From positions 1-64,000 of the forward strand of contig NZ_JAECRZ010000011.1 of assembly GCF_016019955.1 (NCBI RefSeq): 64,000 nucleotides of DNA, given 5' to 3'. The position numbers and the translations under genes were made by a program. The stretch's first letter is position 1. Every line of letters starts with the position of its first letter. The notes below the pieces were generated by a model, which saw only the letters and a list, made by a program, of their open reading frames with translations, had not been told where the DNA came from and searched no databases. The DNA is from Thiosulfatihalobacter marinus (GTDB lineage Bacteria > Pseudomonadota > Alphaproteobacteria > Rhodobacterales > Rhodobacteraceae). This document shows positions 45,661 to 54,158 of this stretch, one piece after another.

Positions 45661-47294
45661 GTGAGTCCTTGCTGAAAGTCCGCGACCTGAAGATCGGCGC
45701 GACGGTGTATCCGCCGGGCGAGAAGCCGCATGATATCGAGATTGTGCATGGTGTGTCCTTCGATCTGGAGAAGGGCAAGGTGCTGGGCCTGATCGGAGAG
45801 TCGGGCGCCGGGAAATCGACCATCGGGCTGGCGTCGATGGCCTATGGCCGGGGCGGTGTGGAGATCACCGGCGGCGAAGTATGGGTCAACGGGCGCGATA
45901 TTCTGAAGACGCCGTTGCAGGATGTGCGCAGTTTGCGCGGTGGCGAAGTGACCTATGTCAGCCAGTCGGCGGCGGCGTCGTTCAACCCGGCCAAGAAGAT
46001 CATGGACCAGGTGATCGAGGCCTCGGTGCGTCACGGCAAGTTTTCCAGGAAAGACGCCGAGGCGCGGGCTATCGAGCTGTTTGCCAGGCTGGGCCTGCCG
46101 GATCCGGAGACCATCGGCAACCGCTATCCGCACCAGGTGTCGGGCGGGCAGTTGCAGCGCTGCATGACGGCGCTGGCGCTGTGCCCGGAACCGGATCTGG
46201 TGGTGTTTGACGAGCCGACGACGGCGCTCGACGTGACCACGCAGATCGAAGTGCTTATGGCGATCAAGGAGGCCATTCGCGACACCGGGGTTGCCGCGCT
46301 TTATATCACCCATGATCTGGCCGTGGTGGCGCAGGTGAGCGACGATATACTGGTGCTGAAGATGGGCGACATGGTGGAATACGGATCCGTCGACCAGATC
46401 ATCAACGCGCCACGGGAAGAATATACCCGGGCGCTGGTGTCCGTGCGCTCGATCGACCACAAGGAAAAGGAGCCAACGTCCGAACCGGTGCTGAAGGTTG
46501 AAAACATCACGGCGCGTTATCGGGGTACGAATTTCGACGTGTTGCATGATGTAAACGTGGAATTGCATCCGGGCCAGACGCTGGCGGTGGTGGGTGAGAG
46601 CGGATCGGGCAAGTCGACGCTGGCGCGGGTGATCACCGGGCTGTTGCCGCCCAAGGAGGGCAGTATCCATTTCGCGGGACGTGATCTCTCGGCCGCCCTT
46701 GGCGGGCGTTCTCGAGAGGATCTGCGCGAGTTGCAGATGATCTACCAGATGGCGGATGTGGCGATGAATCCGCGCCAGACGGTGGGCACGATCATCGGGC
46801 GGCCGCTGGAGTTCTATTTCGGGCTGCGCGGCGCGCAGAAGCGCAAGCGGATCGTGGAATTGCTGGACGAGATCGAGATGGGGATCGAGTTTATCGACCG
46901 CTATCCGGCCGAGCTTTCGGGGGGGCAGAAGCAGCGAGTGTGCATCGCGCGCGCGCTGGCGGCCAAGCCGAAGATGATCATCTGCGACGAAGTGACCAGC
47001 GCGCTGGACCCTTTGGTGGCGGATGGCATTCTCAAGCTTTTGCTGAACCTGCAAAAGATCGAGGATGTGGCCTATCTGTTCATCACCCATGATCTGGCAA
47101 CGGTGAAGGCGATCGCGGATTCGATTGCGGTGATGTATCAGGGCGAAGTGGTGCGGTATGGCGGCAAGACGGAGGTGTTGAGCCCGCCCTTTGACGATTA
47201 TACCGACCTGCTGTTGAGTTCGGTGCCGGAAATGAAGCTGGGCTGGCTGGAAGAGGTGATCGCGAACCGCAAGATGGAGAGCGCGGGCAACTGA
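45657..47294 (+). CDS. Peptide ABC transporter ATPase, two nucleotide-binding domains fused
   Basis: ATPase of 545 residues joining DppD- and DppF-like halves, as in YejF or GsiA. First domain: Walker A GESGAGKST (47-55), signature VSGGQLQR, Walker B LVVFDEPTTALD. Second: Walker A GESGSGKST, signature LSGGQKQR, Walker B MIICDEVTSALD. Between them are the oligopeptide/dipeptide C-terminal regions. The start ATG overlaps the permease stop (GGGGATGA, in which GGGG serves as ribosome site); longer frames over the permease are not real. It powers uptake by the two permeases. Confidence 0.92.
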   Translation: MSESLLKVRDLKIGATVYPPGEKPHDIEIVHGVSFDLEKGKVLGLIGESGAGKSTIGLASMAYGRGGVEITGGEVWVNGRDILKTPLQDVRSLRGGEVTYVSQSAAASFNPAKKIMDQVIEASVRHGKFSRKDAEARAIELFARLGLPDPETIGNRYPHQVSGGQLQRCMTALALCPEPDLVVFDEPTTALDVTTQIEVLMAIKEAIRDTGVAALYITHDLAVVAQVSDDILVLKMGDMVEYGSVDQIINAPREEYTRALVSVRSIDHKEKEPTSEPVLKVENITARYRGTNFDVLHDVNVELHPGQTLAVVGESGSGKSTLARVITGLLPPKEGSIHFAGRDLSAALGGRSREDLRELQMIYQMADVAMNPRQTVGTIIGRPLEFYFGLRGAQKRKRIVELLDEIEMGIEFIDRYPAELSGGQKQRVCIARALAAKPKMIICDEVTSALDPLVADGILKLLLNLQKIEDVAYLFITHDLATVKAIADSIAVMYQGEVVRYGGKTEVLSPPFDDYTDLLLSSVPEMKLGWLEEVIANRKMESAGN

Positions 47295-47348
47295 GCTTCG
47301 CTGCCCCCCTTTCGGGCGGCGGGCAGGAGAATTTCTGGCAAAATGAAG

Positions 47349-47376
47349 CGGCTCCGGGATCGGGGCCGTTTTTTTT
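47349..47376 (+). terminator. Intrinsic terminator of the peptide-transport operon
   Basis: Stem CGGCTCCG-GGAT-CGGGGCCG (8 bp, one G-U pair) directly followed by eight T, 54 bp after the ATPase stop. It is preceded by the local extragenic motif GAGAATTTCTGGCAAAATGAAG (47327-47348). Confidence 0.9.
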
Positions 47377-47446
47377 GTGCGTGGTGCGACGGATCTACGG
47401 GTGGGCGCGTATCAGGGTCAAGTGAACAAGAAAGGACTTCGTTGCG

Positions 47447-47773
47447 ATGACCGTTAAGCAGTATCTATTCATCGCCGTGTTGGGCTTTGCCTCGTTGGCC
47501 GGGTTCTACCTGAGCGAAACGGCGGCGCAGGAGCGGCACGCGACAGCGCCGCGATTTGCGGCCATTGGCGCCGATCTGGGGGTGCGCGCGGATCAGGTTG
47601 CGGCCTGTTTTCCCGGGTCGGACCTGAGTGGTGGCGGTCAGCCTGCGCGCCGGGACATGCGCGCGGTGGCGGCCTGTCTGAAAAGCGCGGATGCGGGGCT
47701 GAGTGACGCGCAGATCGCGCAGGCGTTGGCGGGCAACGCGCCTGTGCGCGGCGGACGGGGGCAAGACGGCTGA
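47447..47773 (+). CDS. Small exported protein of unknown function
   Basis: 108 residues. N-terminal signal sequence (MTVKQYLFIAVLGFASLAGFYL ... TAAQ), then a compact helical part with two cysteines (VAACFPG and VAACLKSAD), perhaps a disulfide. Sequence AIGADLGVRADQVAACFPG and DAQIAQALAGN resembles the small cysteine-pair exported proteins of alphaproteobacteria that form EF-hand-like or helical bundles, but no family is claimed. AAGAAAGGACTT precedes the ATG. Neighbours: terminator before, phosphodiesterase 126 bp after. Probably its own unit. Confidence 0.7.
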   Translation: MTVKQYLFIAVLGFASLAGFYLSETAAQERHATAPRFAAIGADLGVRADQVAACFPGSDLSGGGQPARRDMRAVAACLKSADAGLSDAQIAQALAGNAPVRGGRGQDG

Positions 47774-47899
47774 TCCGGGGATCTGAACGTCCTGGAAATG
47801 GGGGGTGACGTGGCTGGACAAGGGCCGCGGCGAATTGCGGGAAGGTCCGTGTTGTGCCTAGGGTAGTGGCAATGCAAATCACGCGATGCGAGGGCGAAG

Positions 47900-48736
47900 A
47901 TGGACAAAAAGCTACTGCTGATCATTCTGGACGGGGTGCCGTGGCGCAACTGGGAGCGGTTGTTCGGCAATCTTGAGGGATGGGTCGAAAGTGGCGAGGC
48001 CAGGAAATGGCGGATGTCGGCGGTGCTGCCGTCGATCTCGGCCAGTTGCTATGCGTCGATCCATACCGGCGTGACGCCGCAGGAGCATGGGTGCACCGGA
48101 AACGGCAATGTGTTCCGCATAAGCCAGCCGGATATATTCAGCGAAGTGCGCAAGGCGGGCGGCGTGACCGGGGCGGTGGCGCATTCCTTCTGGTCAGAGT
48201 TTTTCAATCGGCATCCGTTCGATTTCGTGCGTGACATTGAGTATGACGAACCCGACAGCGAGACCATCAACCACGGGCGGTTTCACACGATGACGGGGTA
48301 TGGCGCGGCCAACCAGATGACGCCGTCGGATGTGGACCTGTTTGGCACGCTGACCAATCTGTGCCTGCGGTTCGGGCTGAATTACGGGATGTTGCACACC
48401 TGTACGCTGGACAGCATGGGGCACCGGTTTCAGCATGAAAGCCACGAGATGGATCATGCCTGTTTCGTCATGGACGAGATGTTGGCACCGTTTATCCCGA
48501 AGTGGCGCGCGGCGGGTTATGAGGTGATCGTGACGGCGGATCACGGACAGGACGAACGTGGGCATCATGGCGGGCGCGGGACGTTGCAGCAGGAATTCGC
48601 GCTGTATTATTTTGGGCCGGGCGAGGGGCCTTCGGCGGATACCGTGCTGCACCAGTTGCAGCTGGCGCCGACGGTTTTGAGCCGCCTGGGTGTGCCGGTG
48701 CCGGAAACCATGAAGGCGCGGCCATTTCTGAGTTGA
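47900..48736 (+). CDS. Alkaline phosphatase family protein (nucleotide pyrophosphatase/phosphodiesterase type)
   Basis: 278 residues, AP superfamily. First metal Asp in LLLIILDGVPWRNWERLF, nucleophile Ser or Thr in AVLPSISASCYASIHTGVTP, second-site His/Asp in TLDSMGHRFQHESHEMDH, and metal-binding DHGQDERGHHGG near the end. It looks like a soluble cytoplasmic phosphodiesterase; no signal peptide. It ends 1 bp before the convergent nasA stop. Possible substrates are phosphodiesters or nucleotide diphosphates, not resolvable here. Confidence 0.83.
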   Translation: MDKKLLLIILDGVPWRNWERLFGNLEGWVESGEARKWRMSAVLPSISASCYASIHTGVTPQEHGCTGNGNVFRISQPDIFSEVRKAGGVTGAVAHSFWSEFFNRHPFDFVRDIEYDEPDSETINHGRFHTMTGYGAANQMTPSDVDLFGTLTNLCLRFGLNYGMLHTCTLDSMGHRFQHESHEMDHACFVMDEMLAPFIPKWRAAGYEVIVTADHGQDERGHHGGRGTLQQEFALYYFGPGEGPSADTVLHQLQLAPTVLSRLGVPVPETMKARPFLS

Positions 48737-48737
48737 G

Positions 48738-51380
48738 CTATTCGGCGGCGGCTTGGCCCAGCGTGGCGTTCAGCAGCGCGGCAAGTTCGGGGCGGCAGGA
48801 GCCGCAGTTGGAGCCGGCCTGAAGGGCGGTGCCGATCTCGTCCACGCTGAGCAGGTTCTGTTGGGTGATGGCGGCGATGATGGTGTTCACCCCGACATTG
48901 AAACAGGCGCAGACCGTGGCGCCGGGATCGGGCTGGTCCTGACCCGGGCGGCCCGCGAGGGCGGCGGCGCCGGGGGTGCCCAGCAGGGCCGATATATGGG
49001 CGCGCGCCACGGCGACGGGTTCGGGCGCGGTATAAAGCGCGCCGATCAGGGCGCCGTTGTCGTGCAGGGCGATGCGGGTTGTGGATTTCGCAGGATCGAT
49101 GACGCTGGAGACCTGCGCGCCGGGTGCGTCAAAGAGGGCGCGGGCAAAATCCTCCCAGTTGTCGGGCGTTTGCAAACCGGCCAGTTCGCTGCGCCAGCCG
49201 GAACTGTGGCGGGCGTTGGCCCAGTAATCGGTTTTTGGCGCGAGCGGTGTGGAGGAGACCGCGAACCCATACCATTCGGGTGCGTATGGCGCGATCGAGA
49301 CCATGGCCGATTTACTGTCGGGCTGGCCCGAGACCGGATCGGTGCGGGGGGGGACCAGTGTGCCTATGCGTCCTGCCGAGGCGGTTTCGGATGTCCAGTG
49401 GATCGGGGCAAAGACGGTGCCGGGGCGCAGTCGGTCGGTGATCAGAACACGCAGGACGGCATGGCCGTGCTGGTTCGAAACCCGGGCAAGTTCGGCGGGT
49501 TTCAGGCCAAGGGCGAGCGCGTCTTCGGGGTGGATTTCCAGAAAGGGCTCGCCATAGTGCTGGTTGAGCCGGGGCGCGCGGGCGGTGCGGGTCATGGTGT
49601 GCCACTGATCGCGGATACGGCCGGTGTTGAGGCGAAAGCGGTGGGGTGGGGTGCGGACGGAAGGGGCCTGTTCCACAGCCAGCATGTTGGCGCGTCCCGA
49701 CGCGGTAAAGAAGCGCCCGTCGCCGAACAGGCGGTCGGCGGGTTTGTTGCGGGCGCTGACGGGCCAGCGTATGGGGCGCAGGGCATCGTATTCCGTATTG
49801 GACAGGTCCGCGAGGCCGGAGATGTCAAAATCCTTGCCCTGCGCGGCGGCCAGGCCGGAAAGGGCGGCGTATTCGCGGAAGATCTCGGCGGGGCAGGAAT
49901 AATCGAACGCGGCCTGCCAGCCCATGCGGCGACCGATTTCGGTGATGATGTCCCAATCGTGGCGCGCCTGGCCTGGGGCGGGCAGGACGCTGCGCTGGCG
50001 CGAGATCGTGCGGTCTGAATTGGTGACGGTTCCGTCCTTTTCGCCCCAGCCGGTGGCGGGCAGCACCACGTCGGCAAGGCGCGCGGTGTCGGTGGTGCCG
50101 GTGAGGTCGGAGACCACGGCAAAGTCACAGCCCGCGATGGCATCACGCACGGCATCGGCATCCGGCATGGACACGGCAGGATTGGTGCACATGATCCAAA
50201 GCGCCTTGATCCGGCCATCGGCCACGGCGCGGAACATGTCCACCGCCTTCAGCCCGGGCCGTTCGGGCATGGCGGGGGCGGACCAAAAGCCACCGACAAG
50301 GGCGCGGTGATCGGGGTTTTCGATATCCAGGTGGCAGGCGAGCATATTGGCCAGCCCGCCCACCTCGCGCCCGCCCATGGCGTTGGGTTGGCCAGTGACA
50401 GAGAACGGTCCCATGCCGGGCTGGCCGATGCGGCCCGTGGCAAGGTGGCAGTTCAGGATCGCGTTCACCTTGTCCGAGCCCTGAGCGGATTGGTTCACAC
50501 CCTGGGAAAAGACAGTGACAACCTTTTCCGTGCGCACCCAGAGGTTCAGGAAATGCATCAACTGGTCGTCGGGAAGGCCGGTTTCGGCGGTGTCTGTGGA
50601 ACTGGCGGTATCAAGGGCTTCGCGCAGGCCGGACACGTGGTTGGAAACGAAATCCGCGTCCACGGCGCCTTGTTGGTGGATCTCCGCGAGCAGGCGGTTG
50701 AACAGGGCCACGTCGGTGCCGGGGGCGATTGCAAGGTGCAGATCGGCGATGTCGGTGGTGGCGGTGCGGCGCGGGTCGATGACCACGATGCGCATGTTGG
50801 GACGGGTCTTTTTGGCGGCCGCGATGCGTTGATAAAGAACCGGGTGGCACCAGGCCAGGTTGGACCCGACCAGCACGACCAGATCGGCCAGTTCCAGATC
50901 TTCGTAGGTGCCGGGCACCGTGTCGGTGCCGAAGGCGCGTTTGTGGCCAGCGACGGTGGAAGCCATGCAGAGGCGCGAGTTGGTGTCGATGTTGGCCGAT
51001 CCGATGAAGCCCTTCATCAGCTTGTTGGCGACGTAGTAATCCTCGGTCAGAAGCTGGCCCGAAACATAGAAGGCCACCGAGTCCGGCCCATGCATGGCGA
51101 TGGTGTCGGAGAACCGGGTGGCGACCAGATCGAGCGCCTCGTCCCAGCTTGCGGAACGGTTGGCGATCTGCGGCGTGAGAAGACGACCGTCGGTATCGAC
51201 GGTCTCGCCGAGCGCCGACCCCTTGGAGCAGAGCCGGCCGAGATTGGCCGGATGGGCCGGATCGCCCTTGATCGCCAGCCCGCCCGCGCCGTCCGGGGCG
51301 GCCAGAACGCCGCAACCGGTGCCGCAATAGGGGCAGGTGGTGCAGGTCGCGTTGGCGGGGGTCAGATCAAGGTCTTTCAT
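48738..51380 (-). CDS. nasA: Assimilatory nitrate reductase catalytic subunit
   Basis: Molybdopterin enzyme reducing nitrate to nitrite in the cytoplasm, 880 residues. The N-terminal [4Fe-4S] site has C16, C19, C23 (CPYCGTGC) and the fourth Cys in LGRLCSKGSALG. Mo-bisMGD segments include NIDTNSRLCMASTVAGHKRAFG, GRIGQPGMGPFSVTGQPNAMGGREVG (with the molybdenum-side chain region) and RDQWHTMTRTARAPRLN. A C-terminal BFD-like [2Fe-2S] domain carries VCACFNVG and GSNCGSCRPEL, the type that takes electrons from NAD(P)H-linked partners. Last gene of the nitrate operon; start overlaps nirD stop by 1 bp (TGATG). Confidence 0.96.
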   Translation of the reverse strand: MKDLDLTPANATCTTCPYCGTGCGVLAAPDGAGGLAIKGDPAHPANLGRLCSKGSALGETVDTDGRLLTPQIANRSASWDEALDLVATRFSDTIAMHGPDSVAFYVSGQLLTEDYYVANKLMKGFIGSANIDTNSRLCMASTVAGHKRAFGTDTVPGTYEDLELADLVVLVGSNLAWCHPVLYQRIAAAKKTRPNMRIVVIDPRRTATTDIADLHLAIAPGTDVALFNRLLAEIHQQGAVDADFVSNHVSGLREALDTASSTDTAETGLPDDQLMHFLNLWVRTEKVVTVFSQGVNQSAQGSDKVNAILNCHLATGRIGQPGMGPFSVTGQPNAMGGREVGGLANMLACHLDIENPDHRALVGGFWSAPAMPERPGLKAVDMFRAVADGRIKALWIMCTNPAVSMPDADAVRDAIAGCDFAVVSDLTGTTDTARLADVVLPATGWGEKDGTVTNSDRTISRQRSVLPAPGQARHDWDIITEIGRRMGWQAAFDYSCPAEIFREYAALSGLAAAQGKDFDISGLADLSNTEYDALRPIRWPVSARNKPADRLFGDGRFFTASGRANMLAVEQAPSVRTPPHRFRLNTGRIRDQWHTMTRTARAPRLNQHYGEPFLEIHPEDALALGLKPAELARVSNQHGHAVLRVLITDRLRPGTVFAPIHWTSETASAGRIGTLVPPRTDPVSGQPDSKSAMVSIAPYAPEWYGFAVSSTPLAPKTDYWANARHSSGWRSELAGLQTPDNWEDFARALFDAPGAQVSSVIDPAKSTTRIALHDNGALIGALYTAPEPVAVARAHISALLGTPGAAALAGRPGQDQPDPGATVCACFNVGVNTIIAAITQQNLLSVDEIGTALQAGSNCGSCRPELAALLNATLGQAAAE

Positions 51381-51712
51381 CAGGCGGCGGCCTCGGTCGC
51401 GAGGTGGGTTCCGTCCAGCATGACCCGCCCATCAAGGATGCGGGTGGGGTAGGTGGCGATCTGGCCGTCATCGGCGCCCTGGGCCTCGCCGGTCTCAAGG
51501 CTGAAAACCCAGTTGTGCAGCGGACAAGTTACCTTGCGCCCGTGCACGATGCCTTCGGAGAGGGGGCCGCCCTTGTGCGGGCAGCGGTCCGAAGTGGCGA
51601 ACACTTCGTTGTCGTCGGTGCGGAACACGGCGACACAGCCCAGTTCGGTTTTCACGATACGCGCGCCGCGCAGGGGGATGTCGGTGATGGCGCCAATGTC
51701 GATCCAGCTCAT
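51380..51712 (-). CDS. nirD: Nitrite reductase small subunit, with intact Rieske ligands
   Basis: 110 residues, Rieske-fold partner of NirB. All four [2Fe-2S] ligands are present: C44-H46 (CPHKGG) and C63-H66 (CPLHNWVF), unlike enteric NirD which lost them. The start MSWIDIGAITD overlaps the nirB stop (ATGA). It helps deliver electrons in nitrite reduction to ammonium. The longer open frame upstream lies over nirB and was dropped. Confidence 0.95.
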   Translation of the reverse strand: MSWIDIGAITDIPLRGARIVKTELGCVAVFRTDDNEVFATSDRCPHKGGPLSEGIVHGRKVTCPLHNWVFSLETGEAQGADDGQIATYPTRILDGRVMLDGTHLATEAAA

Positions 51713-54153
51713 TCTGCGGCCTCCAGTGTCAGGTTGGCGATAGGGTGATAGGTGGCCGCCTTTTCGCGGGCGTGTTCGGCCCATGGGTCGGTGCGATAGA
51801 CGGATTGGGAGATCTCGAACCGGTCGGCCAGCGCCTTGCGGTTTTTCAGATCGTCGACGATCTGTTCCCTGACCCAGTCGAGACCCACCTTGGCGACCCA
51901 TTTGAAAACGCGGTCAAGGTATTTGGCATTTTCGCGGTAGATCTGGGTCATGGCCGAGATCACTTCGATGGCGTCTTCCTCGGTGGCGACCTTGCACAGC
52001 AATTCGGTTTCCTTGACCTCCATGCCAGCCGCGCCGGCGATGGAAATCTCGTAGCCCGAGTCGACACAGATCACGCCGATATCCTTGCAGGTGGCCTCGG
52101 CGCAGTTGCGCGGACAGCCCGAGACCCCGAGCTTGAGTTTGTGCGGTGTCCACGACCCCCAGAGGTGTTTTTCCAGCTTGATGCCAAGCCCGGTGCTGTC
52201 TTGTGTCCCAAAACGGCAATGGTCCGCGCCAACACAGGTTTTTACCGTGCGCAGGCCCTTGGAATAGGCGTGGCCCGAGACCAGCCCGGCCTGGTTGAGA
52301 TCGTACCAGATGGCGGGCAGGTCTTCTTTCCTGACGCCAAGAAGGTCGATGCGCTGACCGCCTGTGACCTTGACGGTGGGCACGGCGTATTTGTCGGCGG
52401 CATCGGCAATGGCGCGCAGTTCTTCGGGGGTGGTGATGCCGCCCCACATGCGCGGCACGACGGAATAGGTGCCGTCTTTCTGGATATTGGCGTGGTTGCG
52501 TTCGTTGACAAAACGCGATTGCGGATCGTCGGCATAGTCCAGCGGCCAGTCGGCCAGCAGGTAGTAATTGATCGCCGGGCGGCAGACATGGCAACCGTTG
52601 GGCGTGCTCCAGCCGAGTTCCTGCCAGACGGCGGGCTGGGATTTCAGTGCGCGGGATTTGATCAGGCGGCGCACGTCCTCGTGGCTCAGGTCGGTGCAGC
52701 CACAGACCGAGGCGGCGGCGGGCATGACGAAATCGTCCCCCAGCGTGGTGGCGAGCACCTGTTCCACAAGCCCGGTGCAGGTGCCGCAGGAGGCGGATGC
52801 CTTTGTGGTGGCACGGATCGCGCCAAGGTCTGTGGCGCCGTTGTTGATGGCGTCGACGATCTGACCTTTGCAAACGCCGTTGCAGCCGCAGATTTCTGCG
52901 TCAGCCGGTAAGGCTGCAACGGCCGCCATAGGGTCCAGGGCGGCCCCCCCTTGGTAGGCGGGTCCAAAGATCAGGGTGTCGCGCATTTCGGATATGTCGG
53001 TGCCGTCTTTGATCAGGCCAAAGAACCAGTTGCCGTCTGCGGTGTCGCCATACATCACGGCGCCGATGAGGCGATTTTCCGCGATCACCAGGCGCTTGTA
53101 GACGCCGCGCGCCGGGTCGCGGAAGACGATGTCCTCGCGCCCCTCGGCTTCGGCAAAATCCCCGGCAGAGAACAGGTCACAGCCCGTGACCTTGAGCTTG
53201 GTCGAGACTTCCTTGTTCCTGAACGCCGCCTCTTCGCCGAGCAGGGTCTTGGCGAGCACCCTGGCCTGATCATAGAGAGGGGCGACGAGGCCGAAGATAT
53301 TGCCGTCATGTTCGACACATTCGCCAAGGGCGAGGATGTTGGCATCGGAAGTGACCATCTGATCGTCGACATGGATGCCGCGACCGGTGGCGAGGCCCGC
53401 GTCAGCGGCCAGCGCGATGGCGGGGCGGATGCCGACGGCCATGACCAGCAGGTCACAGGGCAGTTCGGTGCCGTCATCCAGCAGCAGGGCCTTGACCTTG
53501 CCATTCTCGCCCAGAATTTCCCTGGAGTTGGCCGAGCATTTCACCGTGATGCCCTTGTCGACCAGTGCCTTGCGCAAGAGATACCCGGCGGCCTCGTCAA
53601 GCTGGCGCTCCATCAGGTGGCCCATGATATGCACAACGGTCACGTCGACGCCGCGCGCCTTGAGGCCCGCCGCCGCTTCGAGACCCAGAAGGCCGCCGCC
53701 GATGACAACCGCCCTGGCGCCGGGCCGGTCGCCAAGGGCGATCATGGCGTTGGTGTCTTCGAGGTCGCGGTAAGCGATCACGCCGTCAAGATCGTGGCCG
53801 GGAAGCGGGATGATAAAGGGGGCGGAGCCGGTTGCGATGATCAGCTTGTCATATTCCAGCACATCGCCGTTTTCCGCCGTGACCGTCCTGGCGGATTTGT
53901 CGATGGCGGTGATCTTTTCGCCAAAGCGGCAGGTGACGCCGTTTTCCTCGTACCATTCGGCGGTGTGGGTGACGATCTCGTCGAATGTCTTGTCGCCGGA
54001 GAGCACGGGGGACAGCATGATGCGGTTATAGGTGCCGCGCGGTTCGGCGTTGAACAGGGTGATGTTGTAAGCGTTGGGGGCGTGTTCCAGCAGGTGTTCG
54101 AGCGCGCGGCCCGAAGCCATGCCAGCCCCGACGATGATCAGTTTCTGTTTCAT
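51709..54153 (-). CDS. nirB: NAD(P)H-nitrite reductase large subunit
   Basis: Reduces nitrite to ammonium with six electrons, 814 residues, cytoplasmic. N-terminal FAD/NAD domains (LIIVGAGMASGRALEHLLE, later VVIGGGLLGLEAAAGLKARG). A BFD-like [2Fe-2S] domain is in the middle (CGCNGVCKGQIVDAI ... CGTCTG), with a further CGC/CHVC segment. The C-terminal sirohaem/[4Fe-4S] part has CVGADHCRFG and VSGCPRNCAEATC, giving the four cluster cysteines. ATG at 54153 was chosen over a GTG 9 bp upstream that overlaps the preceding gene. 5 bp after the ATPase gene. Confidence 0.96.
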   Translation of the reverse strand: MKQKLIIVGAGMASGRALEHLLEHAPNAYNITLFNAEPRGTYNRIMLSPVLSGDKTFDEIVTHTAEWYEENGVTCRFGEKITAIDKSARTVTAENGDVLEYDKLIIATGSAPFIIPLPGHDLDGVIAYRDLEDTNAMIALGDRPGARAVVIGGGLLGLEAAAGLKARGVDVTVVHIMGHLMERQLDEAAGYLLRKALVDKGITVKCSANSREILGENGKVKALLLDDGTELPCDLLVMAVGIRPAIALAADAGLATGRGIHVDDQMVTSDANILALGECVEHDGNIFGLVAPLYDQARVLAKTLLGEEAAFRNKEVSTKLKVTGCDLFSAGDFAEAEGREDIVFRDPARGVYKRLVIAENRLIGAVMYGDTADGNWFFGLIKDGTDISEMRDTLIFGPAYQGGAALDPMAAVAALPADAEICGCNGVCKGQIVDAINNGATDLGAIRATTKASASCGTCTGLVEQVLATTLGDDFVMPAAASVCGCTDLSHEDVRRLIKSRALKSQPAVWQELGWSTPNGCHVCRPAINYYLLADWPLDYADDPQSRFVNERNHANIQKDGTYSVVPRMWGGITTPEELRAIADAADKYAVPTVKVTGGQRIDLLGVRKEDLPAIWYDLNQAGLVSGHAYSKGLRTVKTCVGADHCRFGTQDSTGLGIKLEKHLWGSWTPHKLKLGVSGCPRNCAEATCKDIGVICVDSGYEISIAGAAGMEVKETELLCKVATEEDAIEVISAMTQIYRENAKYLDRVFKWVAKVGLDWVREQIVDDLKNRKALADRFEISQSVYRTDPWAEHAREKAATYHPIANLTLEAAE

Positions 54154-54158
54154 GGGGT

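Noticed and set aside
48753-50018. A 421-residue plus-strand frame
   Set aside because: Antisense to nasA; Gly/Val-rich composition typical of mirror frames.
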